Shown: positions 40,713 to 51,503 of the stretch, in pieces | Layout: each line of letters starts with the position of its first letter | How positions within the stretch are numbered: position 1 is the first letter of the stretch | NCBI GenBank assembly: GCA_023807065.1 | Contig: JAJJLU010003490.1 | Coordinates: 1 to 64,000 of the forward strand | Origin: Isotricha intestinalis | Taxonomy: Eukaryota; Ciliophora; Litostomatea; Vestibuliferida; Isotrichidae | Length of the DNA stretch: 64,000 nt | Direction: 5' to 3' | Position numbers and translations under genes: made by a program | The notes under the pieces: generated by a model | Told to the model about the DNA's origin: nothing | Seen by the model: the letters and a program-made list of their open reading frames with translations, nothing else | Databases searched by the model: none

Positions 40713-42652
40713 TTATTTTTTCCTTTGTTTCTCATTTTCTAAATTATTAAGAAAATCTAAATGAGTATAAATATCTTTTTTACTTAAATTTAAATTTAAA
40801 TTATCAAAAATTCTTTTAGCATTAACAACAGAAGTAGTTAAAATAAAAAATCTCATTTTAGGAAATTCTTTATTTAAATATCTAATACAAGCGATTTCAG
40901 AATAAGTAATTCCTCCAATAAAAACTAATAAAATATTATTAGAATTATATTTAGGATTAATAAGAAAATTTTCATCATTAGGAAAAAAAGTTTCTCCTGG
41001 AATTTTATTTAAAATTTCTTTAATTCCAAACCAACCTTTTTTAAATATATTTTCAATTAATCTAATTGAAATTGGACAATAGCCCCCATAAACATAAGAA
41101 GCATCATTTGGTTGATTTATATTTACATCTTTTTTAATTAATTCTAATTTTTTATTTAAAATTTTATAAAAATCATTTCCATCTCTTTTTTTTATTATTT
41201 TTAATTTTTCTAAATTAGTTAATAAAAGTAAATTTTGAAAACCATATATTAATGATATTTCTTTTTTTAAATTATTATATATTTTTTCCTTTAATCCTCC
41301 ATTTATTTGACATTGAATAATTATCATTTGTAAAAGAGAATATAAATTTCCTTTTTTTCCTATTTCATTTTCATAATATTCAAAAATTTCTTTATTTTCA
41401 AATTCAACTGATAACATTATTTGTTCTAATAATAATCTTCTTTTAAAATTCGGATGTGATAATTTATTTGAAATAAATTGTGCTATATCAATATGATTTA
41501 ATAATGATTTTGATTCATTATTTATTTGCTTTACTAAAGTTAAATTTTTTGATATACCATTAAAATCTTTTAATTTTTTCCCTCTTTCTAATATTGAAGA
41601 ATGCATTTTTAATCTTTTTGGTAAAAATTGTCTAATTTTATTAAAATTATAATCTTTAATCATATAATATAAAGGATCTCTATAATCTAAATATATAATA
41701 TTTGATTTATTTTCTTTATTTGGAATTATACTTTGATCAACTTCAATTGAATTTAAATCAATGCCAAAATAATCATCTATAATTCCTTCATAATTAAATT
41801 GGGTAATAAAAGGAGTAATATAATCAATATTTCTATCAATTATTATACAAGATAATATTTCTTCATTTTTCAATGGATCTTCTTTTATATTTTCTTCATT
41901 TTCTCTTTTTAATATTAAATTATATAATTGTTTGCTTTTATCTCCTTTATAATAAAAACTTAGTATTTTTCCAAATAAAATTTCTAATTCTGCAATTATT
42001 TCACTTAATCTTACTAAAGAAGAAATATCATTATTAAGAAATAAATTTTGAAAACTATTTTCATCTTCCAAAGATAATAAATCATAATCTAAAGGAAAAA
42101 TATCTAAAGGAAAATTATAAAAAGTATAATTTTCAGGAATATACAATTGACTTAAATTTTTACTTGAAATTGTTGGTTCAACTATATTTAAATCAACATT
42201 AGGAAACATTATTATTGAATAATAAGTTTCTGGATAATAATAATTTCCTTTTTTTCTTTCTAATTGTAATTTATTATACATTAAATCATATTGTTGATTT
42301 ATTAAATGAAAATATTCTCTTGTTCTTGGAATAAAATATATTATTCTTGTTGCTTCTATATTATAAGGACAATTTTCTAAAAAATATATTTTTCTTTCAA
42401 AACCATATTCTTCTAATTTTGATGCTGGTAAAAAAAAATTTAATTTTTTTATTAGTTTTTTACTCATTATTATTATTTTTTTCTTTTCTTCTCTTTCTTT
42501 TTCTTTATTTATCTATTTTTTGTTAAAATTTTTTTTTTTACTTTTTTAAATATATTTTCTAAATTTTGAGTTATTTCATCTTTAAAAACTAATAAATCTA
42601 TACTATCAAAGGGATTTTCTGGAATTTCAGGAACAACAAATTCTTCATTCAT
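40713..42652 (-). CDS. VPS33: VPS33, Sec1/Munc18-family subunit of HOPS/CORVET, one intron, 636 aa
   Basis: VPS33 binds SNAREs and drives endosome-lysosome fusion as part of the HOPS and CORVET tethering complexes. Family features in order: a VRPR-like IIYFIPRTREYF, SCIIIDRNIDYITPFITQFNYEG, the DPLYYMIKDYNFNKIRQFLPK block, YGGYCPISIRLIE, LLVFIGGITYSEIACIRYL and the final FFILTTSVVNAKRI. Exon 2 alone (from 42512) starts at an internal Met and lacks the N-terminus. An upstream exon 42652-42542 (37 codons, starting MNEEFVVPEI) joins in frame across a 29-nt intron, giving 636 residues, the usual VPS33 size. The exon supplies the N-terminal helix (DLLVFKDEITQNLENIF), comparable to the start of known VPS33. 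It is divergent from the gene at 42767. Confidence 0.9.
42513..42541 (-). other. Intron, 29 nt, in VPS33
   Basis: On the minus strand it begins GTAAAA and ends AAATAG, with TTTTAAC as a possible branch site. Phase 0. Splicing joins 37 codons to the main frame; unspliced reading stops inside the intron. Confidence 0.78.
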
Positions 42653-42766
42653 TCTTTAAATAAAAAAAATAAATATTATTTTTTATGAATAAATGAAATT
42701 AAATGGTTCTTAAAATATAATAAAATTAATCAAAAATATTAAAAATAATTTTATTTAATTTTCATA
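42653..42766. promoter_or_regulatory. Short divergent promoter region
   Basis: With the VPS33 5' exon accepted, only 114 bases separate its ATG from the ATG at 42767, so both promoters are compact and overlapping. No motif recognised. Confidence 0.4.
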
Positions 42767-43696
42767 ATGGGTGCAAAAGAGTCAAATAATATTAATGACT
42801 TAAATAATAATAGTCCATTTTTTCCAGGAACAGAATTAAATGGAGGAACACCATGTTATAGAATAGATAAAGATAATAAAATAATATTTAATTATGAACA
42901 TTTCGAAAAAGATTATAAAAAATTAAATGAATCCATAGAAGAATTTAAAAATCTTTTTAAAACTGAAGGAACAGATGATTTACAACTAAATATTCATAGT
43001 TTAAAAAAATTCGGTGAATTAATTAAAGATCAAGAAATTTTAGAAGAATATAATTTAATTATTAATAATTATAAATCACATTTTATGTCTTATTTTAATT
43101 CTTTTAAAGAAATGTATAAATTAGTAAAAGATACTTTTGAATCTAATCAAAATTATATCAAAAATTGGTTAAAAACTCAAAATAATTTTAATACAATTGA
43201 TGAAATAAATAGAGAAAATTTTGAAAAGGATAAAATTAATAATATATATAAGCTATATCATAAATTTAATGAAGAAATTCAAAGTATAGATAATATTTTA
43301 ATAGAAAAATTAAAAATTCCGAAAAATAAAGAAAAACAAAAACCAGAAATAAATATGCAAGATTTGAAAAAACAATATGAAAATGAAAATACTAATGATA
43401 ATATTAATAAAATGTTTTCTTTTCAAAATCATGTTCAATTTTTATCTTTTGTTAATTCAATTGTACAATTAAGAGATTATTTTGAAGGAAGAAATATTTT
43501 TCTGAATAAATTCATTGATGTTTATAATAATATGTGTAATTTATATTGTGAAATTTTAAAACAAATTCCAAATGCTAATGATAGAGTTGATATTATGAAT
43601 GAAATTAATCAATATTTTGGAATTATCTTTAAACATAGATTTATAAGACATATTCAAATTAAATTAGAAGAATTAGAAAAAATAAAAGTAGAATAA
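42767..43696 (+). CDS. Helical protein with possible myristoylation site, 309 aa
   Basis: MGAKESNN has Gly2 and Ser6, a possible N-myristoylation signal. After an Asn/Pro-rich start (FFPGTELNGGTPCYRIDKDN) the protein is almost all helical from about residue 35 to 308. It has three long amphipathic segments, with FQNHVQFLSFVNSIVQLRDYFEG and FGIIFKHRFIRHIQIKLEELE near the end. This could be a BAR-like or other membrane-associated helical bundle, but no family motif is certain. One frame, stop TAA. Neighbours are VPS33 (divergent) and the GBP-like gene, both trafficking-related, which is suggestive but not evidence. Confidence 0.75.
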   Translation: MGAKESNNINDLNNNSPFFPGTELNGGTPCYRIDKDNKIIFNYEHFEKDYKKLNESIEEFKNLFKTEGTDDLQLNIHSLKKFGELIKDQEILEEYNLIINNYKSHFMSYFNSFKEMYKLVKDTFESNQNYIKNWLKTQNNFNTIDEINRENFEKDKINNIYKLYHKFNEEIQSIDNILIEKLKIPKNKEKQKPEINMQDLKKQYENENTNDNINKMFSFQNHVQFLSFVNSIVQLRDYFEGRNIFLNKFIDVYNNMCNLYCEILKQIPNANDRVDIMNEINQYFGIIFKHRFIRHIQIKLEELEKIKVE

Positions 43697-43868
43697 AATA
43701 ATTATTATAAACATTTTTTATTCTTCTATTTCATTATACATATTAAATAAAAAAATAATTATAATAAAAACAATAAAATAAATAAATGAAAATAAAAAAT
43801 AAATAATTAACCTTAAAAAAAATAAACTTAAATTTTTAAAAAATTTAAAAAAAAATTAAAATTTAAAA

Positions 43869-46800
43869 ATGTCGAAAAAATCAGGAATTCCAAAAGAAGA
43901 AGCAATTCCATTTTTAATATATGATTCAACATCAAAAAGTAAGACTTGAAAAAAATAACATATTAAAATAGTATTTACATTAACAGAAGAAGGTGAAGAA
44001 ATGATAAAATCATTTGATGGAGAATTTGGTGTGATAGCAGTAGCAGGAATGTATAGAACAGGTAAATCATATTTATTAAACAGAATGTTATTAAATAAGC
44101 AAAAAGGATTTTCAGTAGGTCCTACAGTGAATCCATGTACAAAAGGACTTTGGATTTGGTCAAAACCAATTTATGGTGATTCAGATAAAGGAAAGAGACT
44201 TCCAATATTATTAATTGATACTGAAGGTTTCGGTGCTTTAGATACTGATTCTAATCATGACATTAGAATTTTCACTTTAGCAATTCTTCTCTCTTCTTTT
44301 TTTGTTTATAATTCTGTTGGATCTATTGATGAAAATGCACTTACTAATTTAAATTTCGTTATTAATTTAAGTAAATTTATTCATTTAAGAAATGGAGATA
44401 AAGAAACTGATCCTGAAGAATTAGCTAATTTCTTCCCTAGTTTTCTCTGGGTTTTAAGAGACTTTTCACTTCAATTAATTGATGATAATGGGGAAACTAT
44501 CACTCCTAAAGAATATTTAGAAAAAATTTTGGAAGGTACTAAAAATATGCAAGATCCTAAAAATAAAATAAGGAAATTAATTAAAACATATTTTAAAGAT
44601 AGAGATTGCTTCACAATGATTAGACCTTTAACAAATGAAGGGCAATTACAAAATTTAGAAGAATTACCTATGGAAAAATTAAGACCTGAGTTTTTAGAAC
44701 AAATTTTAAATTTAAAGAAGAAAATATTAGGAAGAGTTAAAGTAAAAAGTTTAAATGGTAAAGCTTTAAATAAGGAAATGTATTTAAATTTAATTAAAAA
44801 TTTAATTGGTGCTTTAAATTCTGGAAATGTTCCTAATATTGAAAATACTTGGATGTCAATGTGTAGAGTTGAATCATATAAAGCTTTTGAAGAAGCTGAA
44901 TTAATATATGAAAATTATTTAAAAGAAAATTTAGGTAATTCTGATGAAACTTTAGAAGAAATTCATAAAGAAGGAAAAGAAAAAGCTTTTAATTTATTTA
45001 AAAAAAAAAGTTTAGGTGATGCTGCTATTGAATATGGAAAACAATTAAAAACAAAAATAAAAGAAAAATATTCTTATTATTGTAAATTACAAGATGAAGA
45101 AAATAAAGGAAAAATATTAAGAGTATTAAATAAATGGTATTCGATTTTAGAATCAAGAATTCAAAGTAATGAATTTAAATCAATAGAAGAAATAAGTAAT
45201 GATTTTATTTCTTTGGAAGAAAAATTAAATGAAACTTTTCCAAATTATAATGGTAAAAGTGAATTATTTAATGATTTTAAGACTAAAATTTTTGCTTTTG
45301 CAGGACAATATTTTGCAGCTAAAGCAGATTCAGAAAAAAAATTTATTGAAGAACAAAATGAACAAAAAATGAAGAAATTAATAAATGATTTAGAAACAGT
45401 GAAATCAAATTATGAGAAAGAAAATGAAAAGAAACAAATAATTTTAAAACAAAATAAAAATGAAATAAAAGATTTAAAAGATGAAATAAATCAATTAAAA
45501 GAAAATTTAGCAGTTAGTGAAAAAGAAAAAGAAATATCAGTGAATAATTTTAATAATCAATTAACAAGATTAAAAGAAGATTATGAGAGAAAATTAAAAG
45601 AAAGTGAAAAAAAGAAAAATATGAATGAAGAAAAGGAAAAAGAAGCAGAAAGAAAAGTAATAACAATAAAAGCAGAATGTGAGAAAGAAAAAGCTTTATT
45701 AGATCAAAAAATTAGTCATCTAACAAAACAAATAGAAGATTATTCAAAAAGAGAAAAAGAAACTAAACAAGAAATTTATTCTCAATTAAAAGAACAAAGT
45801 ATTGCTTATAAAGATAAAGTTGATAAATATGAAAAAAATATTAAAAATTTAACCACCGAAAATGAAAGTTTAAAAGAGAAAATTGTTGATTTAGAAAGTA
45901 ATATTCAAAGTGCTGAATTACTTTTTCAAAATGAAAAAAATAAAAACGAAGAATTAAATAATAAAAATATTAAAGAATTAAATGATTTAAATAATAAATT
46001 ATTAACTTTGAAAAAAACAACAAATGAAGAAAGAGAAAAATTAGAAAATGAAAATAATAATAAAATAAATGAATTAACATCTCAATTAAATTCTCTTCAA
46101 TTAAAATTAGAAGAATCTGAAGTTAAACAAAAAACAATAGAAGATACTTCAAAAACAAATTTATCAAAAATGGAAAGAGACAATGCAATATTAAAACAAG
46201 AAAATCAATTATTAAAAAGTCAAAATGAAGAATTAAATAATAGAATTAATGAGCAAAAATCTTATTATGAAAATATTATTCAAAATTTAGAAAATAAAGC
46301 TTTTTCTGTTGATCATGAAGAATTTCAAAAAAAAATAGATGAAGTTAAATTTTACTATGAAGAAGAAAAAAAAAAATCAGAAACTTCTTTTGAAAAAATT
46401 AAAAATAATTTATCTAATCAAATTGATAAATTAAATGAGAATTTAAATAAATCTGAATTAAATTTAAAAAATACTCAAGATGAATTAAAGAGAATTAAAG
46501 ATGATAATAAAAAAATTATTGATAAATTAACTAAAGATAATTTAAAAATGCAAGAAGATAAAAAACAATTAAATCTTTCTATAAATGAAAATAATAAAAA
46601 ATTAAATGAAAAAATGAAAAATTCAATTATTGAAATGGAAAAAAAATTAGAAGAAAAAGAAAATATTCATCAAAATGAAATTATTGAATTAAATAAAAAT
46701 TCAGAAGAAACTTTAAATCAATTAAAAACTTTATTTGAAACTGAGAAAATAAGATTAGAGGAAAAATTAAGAGAAGAAAAAGAAAAAAATGAAAAAAGAA

Positions 46801-48734
46801 TAAATAGTTTAATTGAAGATTATGAAAATAAATTAAAAGAACAAGAAAATGAATTAAAAGAAGAAAATGAAAATTTACAAAATGATTTAAATGATTTAAA
46901 TCAAGGACATAATCAATTTATAACTAATGCAGAACATGAATTTGAATTATTAAATCAAAAAATATTAATTTTAAATTCTTCTTTGAAAGAAGCAAAAGAT
47001 AATTTAAATTTAGAAATAGAAAACAATAAAAATAATTTAGAACAATTAAATGAAAATTATAATAAAGAAAGATTAGATTATCAAAATAAAATAGATAATA
47101 TTAGTAATGATTTAAATAGTAAAGAAAAAGAATTAGTAGCTTTAAATTCTAAAAAAGAACAATTAGAAAAATTAATTGAAGATAAAGATTTAATTTTAAA
47201 TAAAGCTAAAGAAGAAATGTTAAAAGAAAAAGAAGAATTAAATTTAAAATATGAAGAATTAAAAAAAAAATATAATGAATTAAATGATGGTTCAATGGTA
47301 AAAAATTTAGAATATACAAGAGATAATGCTTTATTAAATCAGCAAATAGAATATTTAAATAAAAAAAATGATGAAACTTCAAAAATTATAGAAAATAATC
47401 AAAAAAGATATGAAGAAAGATTATTTGCTTTAAGAAATGAAGTTGAAAAAGATTTAAATGAAAAATTTGAAAGAATAAAAAAAGAAAAATCAGATTTAGA
47501 AAATAAATTATTAAATAAAAAAAAAGAAATGAAAGAATTAGAACAATCTTTTATTAAACAAAATCAATTAGTTGTTAAAGATAAAAATAATTTAACAGAA
47601 AAATTAAATACTTTACAAAAAAATTATGATGAATTAAAAGATAATTATAATAAGGAAAAAATAGAAAAAGAAAAACAAATAAATATATTAACAAAAGAAA
47701 ATAATTCATTTAAAAGTAATTTAAACACAAATGAAAAATCAATGAAAACAAAAATTGCAGAATTAGAAACTTTATTATTAGATAAAAAAACCCAATATGA
47801 AAAAGATCAAATATTATGGGAAGGTAAAATTAAATTTATTGAACAACAAAGAGATAATTTAAAAAAAGAACAAATAGATAATAATAAAAGATTTGAATCT
47901 ATGATTGAAACAATTCAAAAAAAAAGTAATTTAGAAAAAGAAAAAATAGAAAGCTCTACTCAAAATTTAATTACAAATTTAGAACAAAAATATCAAAATC
48001 AAATAAAAGATATTCAAGAAAATCATAATAAATTATATTCTGAATTATTTAACAGTAACAAAGAATTAGAAAAAGAATTAAAAAGTTTAAGATTAGAAAA
48101 TGAAATGATTAAAAATAAAAATAATAATCCTGAAAATTTAAATCAGAAATTAGATGAAATAAATAAAGAAAAAGAAAAATTAAAATTAAGTGAAGAAACA
48201 TTAAAAAATGAATATGATAATAAATATTCAGAATTAATATTATTAAATGAAAAAGAAAAAGAAAATTATAAAAAAAAAATAGCAGATTTAGAAAAAAATT
48301 TAAGAGAAGTAGAAGGAAAAAAAGGAGTATTATTATTAGAATTAGAAAAAGAAAAAGCAAAATGGAATATTGAAAAAGATAATTTACAAACTAAATATAG
48401 TGAATTAAATGATAAATTAGTATTAGTTGAAAAAAAAAATGAAAAATTATTAAGAGAAAATGAAAAATTAAAAAATGAAAAAAATAATTTAAGAAAATTA
48501 AATTTAAAAAATGATTCTAAATTTTCGTTATTGTATAGAGATACAAGTGCTTCTCTTTTAAGTAATTCTAATTTTAGTAGTATTAATCCTTCTGGAAGAA
48601 ATAATAATTATCAAAATCAAATGTTTAAAATTTTAGATGATGTTGATTCTACAGAAAGTAAACTTGATACTGAGTCAAGTGTTAATTCTAAAGGGAATAA
48701 AAAAAATGAGATTGATGAAAAAAAAAATAAATAA
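43869..48734 (+). CDS. GBP/atlastin-like large GTPase with giant coiled coil, one intron, 1,610 aa
   Basis: The N-terminal GTPase domain has the GBP/atlastin set of motifs: P-loop GMYRTGKS (residues 49-56), the switch region with NPCTKGLWIWSKP, LLIDTEGFGALD (about 105) and WVLRDF (about 184, the RD motif replacing N/TKxD). This is followed by the helical middle domain to about 460. The remaining 1,100 residues are a nearly unbroken Lys/Glu/Asn/Leu coiled coil, ending with a Ser/Asn tail. These GTPases oligomerise on membranes and remodel or tether them. Exon 1 (43869-43938) supplies the first 23 residues and joins in frame across a 33-nt intron; without it the frame would begin mid-domain just before the P-loop. 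No transmembrane hairpin is seen, so it is more GBP-like than atlastin-like. Confidence 0.93.
43939..43971 (+). other. Intron, 33 nt, in the GBP-like gene
   Basis: Begins GTAAGA, ends AAATAG, with AATAACAT as a possible branch site. It contains in-frame TGA and TAA stops. Splicing restores the N-terminal beta strand (SKIFTLTEEG) of the GTPase domain. Confidence 0.9.
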
Positions 48735-48991
48735 CACTTTAATGTATTATATATATATTTTTTTTTTTTGAGAATGTTTATTATTTTAAAATATTTTTTC
48801 TATGATATTATAAATAAAAATTAAATAAAAAAAAAATTAAAATTACTAACAAGTTCCTTAAATAAAACTTAAAAATCCATAAATTAAACCCAAAAAAGAA
48901 AAATTAAACCACATGAAAGAAAGATTAAAATAGATTAAAAAAATCAAAAAAAAGGAGAAAACTCATAGAAAGGATATAAAAGTTTTTAAAT
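48735..48991. other. Convergent spacer
   Basis: Short AT-rich 3' flank of the GBP-like and transporter genes; nothing recognised. Confidence 0.4.
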
Positions 48992-50388
48992 TTAGTTGGT
49001 TTTAGGAATTTCAACCTCTGGATTTTTTTCTTCTTGTTCCTTAGCTACCAAATCTCTATATCTAGTGAAGCAAGCAAGTAACAAGCTACAGTATCCAAGG
49101 AAGAAATAGAAAATAGTACATTTCCAAGCAAAAGTAGGATTAGTAGCTTTCATTCTATCATTAATGAATCCATAAATGATAGGACCAGGTAAATTACCAG
49201 CAAGAGTACTAATAAGTAAATTAAGTGAGCTTCCTGCACCTTTGTGTTCTTTGGGAATTGAGGAGATAATATATCCTACTATTGTTGGTAACACTGCACT
49301 TGCACAGAAGAAGAATCCAAAGAGACATGCTCCGACTACTTGCATTGATTTTCCAAATGATAATGGGAATGTCATTAGGAGAGTTAATGTTCCAAATCCT
49401 ATACATACCCATACACTCTTCTTATTCTCGTATCCTCCTACTGATGTTGATACAAATCCACCAAAACTTCCTCCTAATGTTGGACCCAATACTGATGCTG
49501 GACCATAATATTTCAATATCTCCTTCTTATCTTGAATTTTTAATCCATTCATTGCATAATCTGTTATAAATAAATGAATTACTTGGAAAATAAATAATAA
49601 ATTGGCTCTTGTATAACTGGAGAAAATAAAAGCACCTTTTTTTAAAATTTCTAACATAGAACCACCTTTTGCTTTTTTCTTAGTTACAATTTCTCCTGAA
49701 ATAAAAATAGAATTTCCAGTTCTTTCATTAGGAGAAGTGACCAATTTATCACCATCTTGATATCCAGCCCAGCTATATCTAGCAGAGAAATATCTACTTG
49801 GTGAGATAATGATGACAGAACCAATACCCCAAATTAAGCAACCAACAAGAGCAAAGCTATAAGGCCATTTTTCAGGAACATTGAAAGTACCAATAGCATA
49901 ACCAACAACTTGTCCTAAAGGACTGGTAATATTAATAACAGTCATCATAAGAGTTTTAAGAGGTTTTCACCAAATTGATCAACCCATACTGGAATATAAA
50001 TATGAGGGTAAATTCTAACAGTACCAATAGTGAATCTAACACCGAAAAGGATGAATTTATTTTTTGTAATTAAATAAACAAAGAACATTGAAGCATTAAC
50101 AGCTAAGCAACATACTGTAAGTAATTTCCTATTATCTGTTGCTAAGAGACCCATAAATACTAAAGAACCTATTATTCTTCCAGTTGATGGAATTGATCCA
50201 AAAAGACCGTATTCTGAATCTGATAATCCTAAATCTTTTTTTATCATCTTTGATGATGATGATAATACTCCGTTGTCTCCTGACATAACTATTGATAATG
50301 CCACAAATGTTACAAATATTATTAAACGCATTATTCTAGATAATTCTACTTTCTCTTCTTTTGGATTTTCGACTAAAGGTGTTTCCAT
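48992..50388 (-). CDS. Major facilitator superfamily transporter, frame broken by a 1-base shift
   Basis: Two overlapping frames together encode a complete MFS transporter of about 466 residues with around twelve membrane segments. The first (50388-49945) carries the N-terminal half, with SGDNGVLSSSS, GRIIGSLVFMGLLA and GVRFTIGTVRIYPHIYIPVW. The second continues with KTLMMTVINITSPLGQVVGYAIG. The family looks like spinster/hexose-type MFS antiporters, but the substrate is not predictable. The break is at a 4-A run (minus strand; 49964-49967 on plus), where one more A would join both halves exactly. The gene is visibly richer in G and C than most neighbours, as highly expressed genes often are. 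Either a sequence error or a true frameshift; I treat the gene as probably functional. Confidence 0.88.
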
Positions 50389-50889
50389 TTTTTTTATTTT
50401 TTGATTTTCAAGGGAAGTTATTTATTTTGTTTGTATTCAATTTTATTTTTTTTTAGGGTAAGGCTGTTTAATTTTTTTTTTTTTGGGATGAAAGAGTGTA
50501 TTTTTTTTTATTTGGGTTAGATATATTTAAATTAATTAAATGGAAGTTTTTTATTTTTTTTTTTATTATTTTTTTAAAATTTAATTGTTTCAATTAATAT
50601 CAAAGAAATTATAATAATAATTAATGTCATTATTCATACACAACAAATAAATAATAAAATAACAAATATAAATTACAAATTCTTCATCCATACATTTATT
50701 CAACTGGATAAACCATTGCTTTATTTTCATTGATTTCTAACATATATAAAAATTAATTGAATGAATTATTTCACTATATTTCCCATATAATTTTTTTCTG
50801 ATTTTTAATCAAGAATTAAAAGTTAAAGTAAATAAAAAACAAAAAAAAAGAAAAAAACATTGTTTTTATGATATAATTTTTAATAGAAT
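50389..50889. other. Spacer upstream of the transporter
   Basis: Contains the transporter promoter region and long T runs. Beyond about 50660 some coding-like minus-strand patches may be the far 3' end of the kinase remnant. Nothing else seen. Confidence 0.35.
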
Positions 50890-51345
50890 TTAATTTTCTT
50901 GACCTGATATTCCTCTTATTATTTTCAAATTAAAATTTAAATTATTATTTTTTATTCTTTTATTTCTCCAAAATCAGCAATTTTAAATATATTATTTTAC
51001 ATATTAATATATTTTGTGGTTTAATATCACTATATGATAATTTTTTCTTTTTTAATTATGAAAAAGAATATTGATTCTTTAATTTTATTTTCATAAAATT
51101 TTTCTTTTTCAGAAGAATTATCTACTTTAATTTTTGATTTATTAATTATTTTTTTTTTCTTTATTTATATTTTTATCAAAAACATTTATTGTTACTCTCT
51201 GATTATAAGTTGGGCAAATCCTGATATAATTTCATAAATAATTAAAGACTAATATTTTTTCTAATTGAGATTTTTAGTTCCTTTTCAATTATTTATATTC
51301 ATTAAAATTAAATTTACTAACACATTTAAAGCCAATTTCAAAAAT
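50890..51345 (-). pseudogene. Protein-kinase pseudogene
   Basis: On the minus strand a shattered protein-kinase domain can be read in shifting frames. From 51345 down there is EIGFKCVSKFNFNEYK (the beta-3 lysine region), IEKELKISIRKN, YEIISGFAQLII, then YSDIKPQNILI at 51034-51003 (catalytic loop, HRD-equivalent YSD), KIADFGEIKE near 50983-50955 (DFG motif) and RGISGQEN near 50915-50893 (activation-segment end). At least four frame changes and several stops separate the pieces, and no short GT/AG introns join them. The order and spacing of motifs make the kinase origin secure, and its inactivity is nearly certain unless the assembly is poor here. Confidence 0.75.
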
Positions 51346-51503
51346 ATAATTACTTTCATTTATTAATTAAAAAGATTTAACAATCACTTTTAATGTAATA
51401 ATAGATATTAAAACATTATAATTTGAAAAAACCATCTCAATGAAATAAATATTAATATAAAATTAAGAAATTTTTTTTTAATTGTTTTTATTGTTTTTTT
51501 AAA

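Noticed and set aside
49176..49569. Plus-strand open frames of 95-110 codons inside the MFS gene
   Set aside because: They are antisense shadows; the minus strand encodes clear MFS transmembrane sequence.
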